From: Flammeovirgaceae bacterium
GTDB lineage: Bacteria; Bacteroidota; Bacteroidia; Cytophagales; Cyclobacteriaceae
Length of the DNA stretch: 9,425 bases
Direction of reading: 5' to 3'
Assembly (NCBI GenBank): GCA_003229495.1
Contig: QIEB01000200.1
Span: 1 to 9,425 of the forward strand
The notes beneath the pieces were generated by a model. The model was not told the DNA's origin, ran no database searches, and saw only the letters and a program-made list of their open reading frames with translations. Below, in pieces: positions 1 through 5,872 of this stretch. Both the position numbers and the translations under genes were made by a program. How positions within the stretch are numbered: the first letter of the stretch is position 1; each line of letters begins with the position of its first letter.

Positions 1-151
1 CTTCGGAATGAATACTTAACTTATCGCTCACCCTATTCATCCCAAAATACATCAGCCAGCTGCCCATTTTCTCTTGCTGAGCAAAAAGGGGAAAAGGCAA
101 AAAGAGCAATATCAGAAAGAGATTTCCAGCTGGTAGAGATACTATCCTCAT
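1..151 (-). CDS. DUF2490 family secreted protein, N-terminal part (cut by window edge)
   Basis: Translation of the minus strand from the ATG at 151-149 gives 50 codons with no stop before the edge. The first 24 residues are a signal peptide: MRIVS, a hydrophobic run (LFLILLFLPFPLFA), then probable cleavage before QQE. The following stretch, GSWLMYFGMNRVSDKLSIH, matches the opening of DUF2490 proteins, which typically begin their mature part with a GSW-x-x-Y-F/G pattern and a 'Kwslh' segment. Members are believed to be outer-membrane or periplasmic beta-rich proteins of unknown function. The start codon overlaps the stop of the carbonic anhydrase gene by one base (TGATG), so the two are translationally coupled and in one operon with SulP. 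What I see is the signal peptide and the GSW motif; the family call is from recognition of a short fragment and the function is unknown. Confidence 0.72.
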   Translation of the reverse strand, partial: MRIVSLPAGNLFLILLFLPFPLFAQQEKMGSWLMYFGMNRVSDKLSIHSE

Positions 152-765
152 CACTCAAAAAACTCGACTTCAGCGGTGTCCACACTATACAATGCGCCTA
201 CAATTTCGATCTCACCACTTCTTTCCATATCTGATAATATCGCACTTTCTTTCCTTATTCTTTCAATCGATAATAGCACGTTTTGAATAGCTGCTTTTTC
301 AATAAGCTGGTCGTCCGTTTCATTATTTTCTGAACTAGCTATACTCACTGCAGGTTTTATTTTATATAATAGTGATGTGATATTGCCCATTTCGAAATTA
401 TTACAAGCTGCAGTTACTGCGCCACATTTGGTATGTCCCAAAACCACCACAATTTTTGACCCGGCAACTTTACAGGCATATTCCATAGAACCCAGCACAT
501 CTTCATTGATGATGTTACCCGCTACTCTTACACTAAAAATATCCCCAATCCCTTGATCGAAAACCAGTTCAGCCGGTACTCTCGAATCTATACAGCTTAA
601 TATAACCGCAAAAGGAAACTGTCCTTTGCTGGTTTCAAAAACTTGCTCTTTTAGGTTTCTTTGGGCTTTTACGTTTTGTGCAAATCTTTTATTGCCCTCT
701 ACTAAGATTTTATGGGCATCTTTTGGTTTGAGGTCTTCTTGTATATCTTTTGTTTGTGTTCTCAT
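151..765 (-). CDS. beta-class carbonic anhydrase
   Basis: This is a 204-residue beta-carbonic anhydrase that interconverts CO2 and bicarbonate in the cytoplasm (no signal peptide). The zinc site is complete: Cys58 and Asp60 in SCIDSR, and His111 and Cys114 in GHTKCGAV. The Asp60-Arg62 catalytic dyad is present. The family signatures GNKRF (24-28), VRVAGNI (79-85) and GSMEYA (92-97) are in the expected order, and the length is normal for the bacterial family. The gene lies 13 bases after the SulP transporter stop and its own stop overlaps the next gene's start. Pairing (and sometimes fusion) of SulP with carbonic anhydrase is a known arrangement thought to link bicarbonate import with CO2/HCO3- balance. 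No separate promoter is visible in the 13-base gap, so it is probably expressed from upstream. Confidence 0.96.
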   Translation of the reverse strand: MRTQTKDIQEDLKPKDAHKILVEGNKRFAQNVKAQRNLKEQVFETSKGQFPFAVILSCIDSRVPAELVFDQGIGDIFSVRVAGNIINEDVLGSMEYACKVAGSKIVVVLGHTKCGAVTAACNNFEMGNITSLLYKIKPAVSIASSENNETDDQLIEKAAIQNVLLSIERIRKESAILSDMERSGEIEIVGALYSVDTAEVEFFE

Positions 766-778
766 CTATTTGTAGGGT

Positions 779-2659
779 TTATGCATCAGCTTCTGTGCCG
801 GAAGGTTCGGATACCATCTCCGAAAGTTCGACTTTTACGTTTTCCTTCACCCAAATCAAGCAGTCCTTAATGTTTTTGAAGATCTGATCCTTGGGGACCA
901 GATCAGGAATGATATCAATCCGTTCAAGCATATACCTTGGCTGTTTTAAGGTATCTACCAACAAGACCTTTTTGCCTTGTTTTGTCAAATCAATGAGTAC
1001 ATCTTCCATGGCATATAATCCCGATTGATCTATGTACTGCATTCTTCCCATTCTCATAATGATGATAGAAGCGGTGTTTGGTATTTGCCGTGCCAACTGC
1101 TGAAAATCACTGGTAGAACCAAAAAATAACGGCCCCTTAATGTGTTTAATAAATACTTTCTCTTTCAGATTTTTTGGGAAATTAAGCTCATCGTCCCAAG
1201 CTTTTTCTTTGAGGAGTGATCTAACTACAGAGCGTTCTGCCGTTAAATCTCCTATTTTCTTCATAAACATTAATGAGGCTATGACCAAGCCTATTCCGAC
1301 AGCATAAACTAAATTCCAAAACGCTGATAATACTAAAACGATCAACATTATAATTACTTCAGGGCGCGGCATATTTGGGATGGCTTTTAAACCTTTATAA
1401 TCCATCACGCTAATCCCAACAGTAATTAATATACCTGCTAAGACAGCTGCGGGAATTTGAGATGCTATCGGTCCCAAAGCTAATAGAACAATAAGCAGTA
1501 AAATCCCTGCCACCATGCCTGAAATTCGAGTTTTTCCTCCAGCGTTGATATTAACCACCGTTCTGATAGTTGCTCCTGCTCCAGGAAGACCTCCAAAAAC
1601 AGCAGCAATGCTATTACCTATACCCTGACCAATTAATTCTTTATTAGGCCGGTGCCTAGTTTTAGTCATATTATCAGCAACTACTGAAGTTAGTAGTGAA
1701 TCTATGGCTCCAAGAAGTGCCAAGGTTAAGGCAGTAAAAATATAGGGTGAAATACTGCTGAAACTAAATGCAGCAAAAACTTCTAAATTAGGTATTGGAA
1801 ATCCACTTGGTATTTTTTCAATGGGCCTATAGTCCAACCCAAAACCAAAGGCCACACCAGACATTACCAATAACGCCACTAAAGCGCTGGGAACAGTAGT
1901 GGTTATGCGTTTAAATCCATAAATAATAATAATAGTTCCTAAAGCCAATATCACTTCTAGCAAATTAATATTACTTAATGCCCTTGGCAAAACTTTAATG
2001 GCTCCTAAAACTCCTGAGGCTTCCTTGGCGGCCAGGGTTTGCGATTCTTTAAGAATTTGTGCTTCAGATATGTGTTGAGCTCTTTCTACAGTTTCTTCAA
2101 AATCCTCTAGTACCAGGATACCTTCACCGGCTTCTTCTTTTAATATATTGTCTAGAATTATTTCTTCAGCTAGTGGCTTAAATTGATTTACGAACTCGGT
2201 ATCTTCTTTAGGATAATAGCCTATAGAAGGCATAATCTGAGTAACTATTATGATAACGCCTATGGCAGTCATAAATCCGGAAACTACCGGGTAAGGAATA
2301 TACTTTATGTATTTTCCTAAGCCTATTATCCCCAAGCCAACCTGGAACAATCCGGCCAATAAAAATATAGTTAGAATTACCGGCAATGCTTTATTTACAT
2401 CTCCATCATTACTGGCAACAATTCCAGCTATAATTACCATACTTACAGCGGTCATAGGAGCAGTCGGACCAGAAATTTGGGTGTTTGTACCTCCAAAAAG
2501 AGCCGCAAAAAATCCTACAAAAATAGCCCCGTAAAGTCCCGCGCTGGGACCCAATCCGGAGCTTACGCCAAAAGCTAATCCCAAGGGCAAAGCAACTATC
2601 CCGGCAGTAATTCCTCCCAGCAAATCACCCTTGATATGCTTAAAGTCAAATATTTTCAT
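779..2659 (-). CDS. SulP family inorganic anion (probable bicarbonate) transporter with STAS domain
   Basis: This 626-residue inner-membrane transporter belongs to the SulP/SLC26 family. The N-terminal membrane domain (about 10-475) opens with the hallmark DLLGGITAGIVALPLGLAFG (12-31) and NTQISGPTAPM (59-69), and continues with GAIDSLLTSVVADNMT and GGLPGAGATIRT, typical of helices 8-10. The C-terminal cytoplasmic STAS domain (about 505-610) contains the IDQSGL motif corresponding to the conserved D-S-G region. Between helix 5 and the next hydrophobic segment is an acidic insert (about 148-215), longer than I expect for SulP proteins. SulP members carry sulfate, bicarbonate or other anions. 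Bicarbonate is inferred here only because the next gene is a carbonic anhydrase. The gene is 65 bases downstream of tetR with no promoter seen between them. Confidence 0.94.
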   Translation of the reverse strand: MKIFDFKHIKGDLLGGITAGIVALPLGLAFGVSSGLGPSAGLYGAIFVGFFAALFGGTNTQISGPTAPMTAVSMVIIAGIVASNDGDVNKALPVILTIFLLAGLFQVGLGIIGLGKYIKYIPYPVVSGFMTAIGVIIIVTQIMPSIGYYPKEDTEFVNQFKPLAEEIILDNILKEEAGEGILVLEDFEETVERAQHISEAQILKESQTLAAKEASGVLGAIKVLPRALSNINLLEVILALGTIIIIYGFKRITTTVPSALVALLVMSGVAFGFGLDYRPIEKIPSGFPIPNLEVFAAFSFSSISPYIFTALTLALLGAIDSLLTSVVADNMTKTRHRPNKELIGQGIGNSIAAVFGGLPGAGATIRTVVNINAGGKTRISGMVAGILLLIVLLALGPIASQIPAAVLAGILITVGISVMDYKGLKAIPNMPRPEVIIMLIVLVLSAFWNLVYAVGIGLVIASLMFMKKIGDLTAERSVVRSLLKEKAWDDELNFPKNLKEKVFIKHIKGPLFFGSTSDFQQLARQIPNTASIIIMRMGRMQYIDQSGLYAMEDVLIDLTKQGKKVLLVDTLKQPRYMLERIDIIPDLVPKDQIFKNIKDCLIWVKENVKVELSEMVSEPSGTEADA

Positions 2660-2724
2660 CCTTTATCACTTTTTTCCTTACGCTCTTTTTTGGGGCCTCC
2701 CACCAGACAGCTGATTGAATGTGA

Positions 2725-3408
2725 TCATTTCCGGTCATTTATGGTTTTGAAAACCACTTCATTATAGAACCTGGGGATTGAGTCCTTACCTTTGATTACG
2801 TCCGTAAGACTTGGCAGATGTTCCGCGAAGAAACGCTGGTGATGCGCCCCCTCAATCAAAGTAGATACCAACATGTGTGAATATTTGTAATTCGGATTGA
2901 TCTCTAAAATGATACCACTAACCCGTTCTACCAACCTCTTATATCCAACGAAAACTCCTTCCTTGTTCTCTTGGTCCACTTCTTTTGTGAGGTATGCTTT
3001 TGATGACTCTGAAATAACAATTCGGTGGAGTTTAACTTCATTGATATGGGTAAAACTGCTGTCCTCCATCACTTGATCAGTCAGTAAGGCAATGGCCCTT
3101 GCCAATCTATCCTTCGGTGAATGTACATTAGCCAAACTAAAGACCAACCTGTACTCCATCCAGCCCCAGTACCATGAAGTAAGATACAGTAATACCCTAT
3201 GCTTGCTCTCAAAGTACCTGTAGACAGACGCTTCAGTGGAGTTGATCTCTTTACTTAGCTTACGAAAGGTGAAGGACTCGAACCCCATCTTATCGATCAT
3301 AACAATACTACCTGCAATGATCCTCCTTCCCAACTCACTGTATTCAGGATTCTTTAAGTAAATATGCTCATTTACTTGTATGCTTACTTTGGATAGTAGT
3401 TCATCCAT
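2725..3408 (-). CDS. TetR/AcrR family transcriptional regulator
   Basis: This is a 227-residue one-component regulator. The N-terminal helix-turn-helix domain spans about 24-72: IIAGSIVMIDKMGFESFTFR, then LSKEINSTEASVYRYFESK, the classic TetR pattern in which the recognition helix ends in a Y-x-(Y/H)-F-x-x-K motif. The C-terminal helical part should bind an unidentified ligand. The reading frame is open for 16 more codons upstream to an ATG at 3456, but those encode a low-complexity hydrophobic stretch that overlaps the promoter described below. I therefore place the start at 3408 (MDELLSK). It is followed in the same direction by SulP, carbonic anhydrase and DUF2490, so it may control that operon and itself. 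The effector is not deducible from sequence; a link to inorganic carbon or pH is inference from context. Confidence 0.88.
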   Translation of the reverse strand: MDELLSKVSIQVNEHIYLKNPEYSELGRRIIAGSIVMIDKMGFESFTFRKLSKEINSTEASVYRYFESKHRVLLYLTSWYWGWMEYRLVFSLANVHSPKDRLARAIALLTDQVMEDSSFTHINEVKLHRIVISESSKAYLTKEVDQENKEGVFVGYKRLVERVSGIILEINPNYKYSHMLVSTLIEGAHHQRFFAEHLPSLTDVIKGKDSIPRFYNEVVFKTINDRK

Positions 3409-3426
3409 ATATGATATAATAGCATG

Positions 3427-3456
3427 CAAATATAATAGCAATACTATTAATATCAA
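3427..3456 (-). promoter_or_regulatory. predicted Bacteroidota-type promoter for tetR (and perhaps SulP operon)
   Basis: On the minus strand a TATATTTG element (3434-3427) fits the Bacteroidota -7 consensus TAnnTTTG. It lies 19 bases after a TTG (3456-3454) that fits the -33 box. Transcription would begin near 3420, giving a leader of roughly a dozen bases before the ATG at 3408. The same position argues against the longer tetR start at 3456, which falls inside the promoter. The region is AT-rich, so a chance match is possible. Confidence 0.5.
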
Positions 3457-3475
3457 TAACTTTAATTTATATTTT

Positions 3476-3493
3476 TGGTAATGAACATTACCA
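3476..3493. promoter_or_regulatory. perfect 18-bp palindrome, candidate TetR operator
   Basis: TGGTAATG-AA-CATTACCA has 8-bp arms that are exact reverse complements around a 2-base centre. This is the size and symmetry usual for TetR-family operators. It sits 19 bases upstream of the predicted -33 box of tetR and downstream of the oxidoreductase gene. It is not a terminator: the stem is AT-rich and no T-run follows on either strand. Binding by the adjacent TetR protein is inference; its upstream position could also suit an activator. Confidence 0.5.
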
Positions 3494-3544
3494 CCACTGG
3501 TCTGATAAGATTAAAGTCCCGAATACCTGCGCATCTTTAAACTC

Positions 3545-4891
3545 CTATATTACCCTGGTTACCCCCGGCATCGGAATGGGGTAAAATCCATCCTTATCCG
3601 GTAGTGATTGAGGCATTGCATCCCAATCTAACTTTTCAGGCATCAGGCTTATTTGAGAATTCATGGCTTCCTCCCAGGTAATTAGTGCTCCGGAATAAGT
3701 AGCCATTCTACCCAGTATGGCAGTCATGGTACTGTGAATTCCGTAGTCAGTATTGCTCAATACCCCCCCACTTCTTATGGATGCAAATAATTCATTATGC
3801 TCCACCTGATAGGGGTTTAGATCTTTTCTATCATCATGATCGTAAACAACGGACCCATCGTAGTTTTTCATTAGCCCTTGTCCATTCTTGGTCGATATTG
3901 AACCTTTGGTAGTTTGAAATTCTTCCTTAATTCGTGACATGGTTTTAGGCTGGTGCCTGCACTGGCTTGAAATCACTGCTCCACTGGGATAGACAAACTC
4001 TACAAAATGATGGTCGAAAATCTCTCCGTATTCCTTGCCGGTCCTTATTTGTCTGCCCCCCATCCCCTGAGCCGAAACCGGATGGTCCCCGATAAACCAA
4101 TTGGCTACATCTATATTATGAATATGTTGTTCCAGAATGTGGTCTCCACAAAGCCAATTGAAATAGTACCAGTTTCTCATTTGATACTCCATTTCGGTTT
4201 GGTTTACCTCTCTTGGTCTTACCCAAACCCCAGCGCCATCCCAGTAAACCTGCCCGGAAACGATATCTCCAAATTGATTGTTATGGAGTCTCTTGGCTAC
4301 TTCTAAATAACTGCTTTCATAATGCCTTTGTAATCCTACCACTACATTTAGTTTCTTTTCTTTGGCAATTTTGGCAGTTTCAATCATCTTTCTGATGCCA
4401 GGCACGTCCGTTGCTAAGGGCTTTTCCATGAATATGTGTTTGTTTTTACTCACTGCATATTCAAAGTGATATGGCCTGAAGCCCGGTGGGGTGGTTAAGA
4501 TCACTACGTCCGCCAGATCGATAGCCTCTTTATATGCTTCAAACCCAACAAATTTGTGGTCATCTGATACCTTTATTTTTCCCTGATCATCTTCCAATTC
4601 AGTTTTTATGGCATTAAGTGACTTTTCAAGGCGGTCCTGGAATGCATCCGCCATGGCCACTAACTGAACATTTTTGTCTGCGCTTAGCGCCTGTACCACA
4701 GCTCCGGTACCTCTGCCACCGCAACCGATTAATGCAACTTTTAACTGGTCATCGCCAGCTGCATAGGCGCTGACATCGATGGGAAGTTGACTGGCTATAA
4801 GGCCACTGGTTAGTACCGCAGAATTTCTAAAGAACGTCCTTCTGGAAAGGTTTCCACGATCACTATGTTGATTTTTTTTAACTTCTTTCAT
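3545..4891 (-). CDS. Tat-exported Gfo/Idh/MocA family oxidoreductase
   Basis: This 448-residue protein starts with a twin-arginine signal: SRRTFF at 16-21, then a mildly hydrophobic segment (24-36) and an alanine-rich cleavage region (YAAG, 43-46). It is therefore probably exported folded with its cofactor to the periplasm. The mature part begins with the Rossmann dinucleotide-binding motif ALIGCGGRGTG (G56, G58, G61). It carries the family EKP motif at 156-158 (MEKPLATD) and, further on, the region EQHIHNIDVANW, where catalytic or substrate-binding residues normally lie. Family members oxidise, reduce or (as in GH109) cleave sugars and sugar derivatives using NAD(P). Tat-tagged members are common in Bacteroidota and Planctomycetota and mostly lack a known substrate. 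The gene is divergent from the GntR regulator, which might control it. I cannot assign a substrate. Confidence 0.9.
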   Translation of the reverse strand: MKEVKKNQHSDRGNLSRRTFFRNSAVLTSGLIASQLPIDVSAYAAGDDQLKVALIGCGGRGTGAVVQALSADKNVQLVAMADAFQDRLEKSLNAIKTELEDDQGKIKVSDDHKFVGFEAYKEAIDLADVVILTTPPGFRPYHFEYAVSKNKHIFMEKPLATDVPGIRKMIETAKIAKEKKLNVVVGLQRHYESSYLEVAKRLHNNQFGDIVSGQVYWDGAGVWVRPREVNQTEMEYQMRNWYYFNWLCGDHILEQHIHNIDVANWFIGDHPVSAQGMGGRQIRTGKEYGEIFDHHFVEFVYPSGAVISSQCRHQPKTMSRIKEEFQTTKGSISTKNGQGLMKNYDGSVVYDHDDRKDLNPYQVEHNELFASIRSGGVLSNTDYGIHSTMTAILGRMATYSGALITWEEAMNSQISLMPEKLDWDAMPQSLPDKDGFYPIPMPGVTRVI

Positions 4892-4965
4892 GATTGATTT
4901 TCCTTCAATTTATTGATTATGGTTTAAGATCCCACCTGAAAATAACTCATTATTTAGTCAAATCA

Positions 4966-5058
4966 ATGGGAAAAAATGGGAATCAATCAAAACTTCGTTT
5001 AATCAGCATAATACTCAGACAAATCCTTTCCGGAGAAATCCTTCCTACCGGAAATTAG
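4966..5058 (+). pseudogene. possible remnant of a GntR-family regulator N-terminus
   Basis: A 30-codon frame (ATG 4966, TAG 5056-5058) encodes SKLRLISIILRQILSGEILP near its end, then TGN. The LRQILSGEILPTG stretch resembles the first part of GntR winged-helix domains (usually L-x-x-x-I-L-S-G-x-L-x-P-G). It can be aligned with LQSILNKELKPGE of the intact regulator starting at 5199. No continuation of the helix-turn-helix (S-x-x-x-L-A-x-x-x-x-x-S-R-x-T-V-R-x-A-L) was found in any plus frame downstream, so a functional protein is unlikely. It may be a truncated paralogue or older copy of gntR. Alternatives are a small leader peptide or a chance match in a short region. Confidence 0.35.
5027..5054. 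repeat. inverted repeat TTTCCGG-N14-CCGGAAA
   Basis: Two exact 7-bp arms (5027-5033 and 5048-5054) are separated by 14 bases, placing arm centres 21 bp apart, about two helical turns. It is the most GC-rich symmetry in an otherwise AT-rich divergent control region, so it could be a regulator site. It also lies inside the GntR-like remnant frame, so the symmetry may be accidental. Confidence 0.35.
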
Positions 5059-5130
5059 TCAGGTATTTTATTCTCAATTAACAGCACCGTGGTATGAGAA
5101 GTGCTTAAACATATATATTATATAACCTAT

Positions 5131-5162
5131 TTATATACATATATTTGATATTTTATATACAT
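5131..5162 (+). promoter_or_regulatory. predicted promoter of the gntR-transketolase operon, flanked by a direct repeat
   Basis: TATATTTG at 5140-5147 fits the Bacteroidota -7 consensus TAnnTTTG. Transcription would start near 5153, about 45 bases before the ATG at 5199. No clear TTG/TTTG -33 box is found at the expected distance. The 10-base sequence TTATATACAT occurs at 5131-5140 and again at 5153-5162, exactly 22 bp apart, bracketing the -7 element. That would place a binding protein on one DNA face over the promoter, as expected for autorepression. The tract is strongly AT-rich, which raises the chance of random repeats. Confidence 0.38.
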
Positions 5163-5198
5163 TTATAAACAATTTAGCATATGATAAACTAACCAGAT

Positions 5199-5870
5199 AT
5201 GGTAAAAACTATCAATTCAATCCAAACTGCCTACGGTCTTATCCTTCAAAGTATTCTAAATAAGGAATTGAAGCCTGGCGAAGTTGTGACAGAAATGTCA
5301 TTGGGTGAAAGATTTGGTCTGGGAAGGACACCAATTCGGGAAGCCTTAAGCAAACTGGAAATGGAAGGCCTGATCCAGACCGAAAACCGGACTAAAAGAA
5401 TCCATTATTTAACTCCTGAGGACGTCGAGCAGATTTTTGAAATTAAAATCGCATTAGAGGGCCATTTGGCATTGAATGCAGCAAATCAAATTAATAAGCA
5501 CCAAATCGATGAACTTTCAAATATTGTGTTGGGAATGAAAGAACTGATAGCCTCACAAAATTCTTTATCGAAAGAAGACTATCTGCAGATTTGGTTAAAA
5601 CATGATACAGCGTTTCATGATTTGATATTTGGAATCAATCAAAACAAAAGGTCTGAAGAAATAATCAAAAGACTCAATCTGCAATGGCACAGACTAAAGA
5701 TAGGCTTAGCTGTGATTGAGGGGAGGATCGAAAAAGCTGTGGAAGAACACACTCAAATAGCAGAGGCCATAATAAGTCGCAATGCATCTTTGGCCCACAA
5801 AAATATGCAGGAACACCTTGACAACTTGAAACAGGTGCTGGTAAGCTTAATGAAAACATTTCAACAATAA
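5199..5870 (+). CDS. GntR family regulator, FadR subfamily with FCD ligand-binding domain
   Basis: This is a 223-residue regulator. The winged helix-turn-helix (about 7-70) shows the GntR pattern: ILNKELKPGEVVTEMSLGER, then GLGRTPIREALSKLEMEGLI, with the recognition helix at T44-L53. The all-helical FCD domain (about 78-215) retains the metal-binding set D136, H140, H184 and H206, typical of members that sense small carboxylic acids or sugar acids through a bound metal. It ends two bases before the transketolase-like gene, so it is the first gene of that operon and most likely its substrate-responsive repressor. It could also act on the divergent oxidoreductase. The effector is unknown; an organic or sugar acid is an inference from the FCD family and the ACS-type transporter downstream. 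Confidence 0.92.
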   Translation: MVKTINSIQTAYGLILQSILNKELKPGEVVTEMSLGERFGLGRTPIREALSKLEMEGLIQTENRTKRIHYLTPEDVEQIFEIKIALEGHLALNAANQINKHQIDELSNIVLGMKELIASQNSLSKEDYLQIWLKHDTAFHDLIFGINQNKRSEEIIKRLNLQWHRLKIGLAVIEGRIEKAVEEHTQIAEAIISRNASLAHKNMQEHLDNLKQVLVSLMKTFQQ

Positions 5871-5872
5871 AC

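Larger units (their letters stand above)
4892..5198. other. divergent intergenic region between oxidoreductase and GntR genes
   Basis: About 307 bases without an intact gene. From left to right it holds: two ATTGATT copies (4893, 4912), facing two AATCAAT copies (4961, 4981, 20 bp apart); two AATGGGA copies 10 bp apart (4965, 4975); a 30-codon GntR-like reading frame (4966-5058); an inverted repeat TTTCCGG/CCGGAAA (5027-5054); and a very AT-rich tract (about 5107-5190) with a plus-strand TAnnTTTG promoter element. I found no convincing minus-strand promoter for the oxidoreductase and no terminator or RNA gene. Confidence 0.6.

Noticed and set aside
2307..2534. Plus-strand open frame inside the SulP gene
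   Set aside because: Lies wholly within a well-supported gene on the other strand and its product resembles no protein family; the same applies to the other antisense frames inside the oxidoreductase, transketolase and transporter genes.
2680..2704. T-run and GGGGCCTCCC between tetR and SulP as a terminator
   Set aside because: The symmetric GC part is too short for a stem and the T-run would precede it on the plus strand; on the minus strand the run is A, not T, so no terminator fits.
3409..3456. 16-codon upstream extension of the TetR regulator
   Set aside because: It encodes a hydrophobic, low-complexity stretch unlike any TetR N-terminus and overlaps the predicted promoter; the start at 3408 gives the normal layout.
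3511..3540. TTAAAG-N18-CTTTAA inverted repeat after the oxidoreductase gene
   Set aside because: Weak AT-rich 6-bp arms with a long spacer and no T-run; not a credible terminator.
5192..5203. ACCA-GATA-TGGT symmetry over the gntR start codon as a GntR operator
   Set aside because: The arms are only 4 bp and in the opposite order to the usual TGGT-n-ACCA pattern of FCD-type regulators; likely chance.
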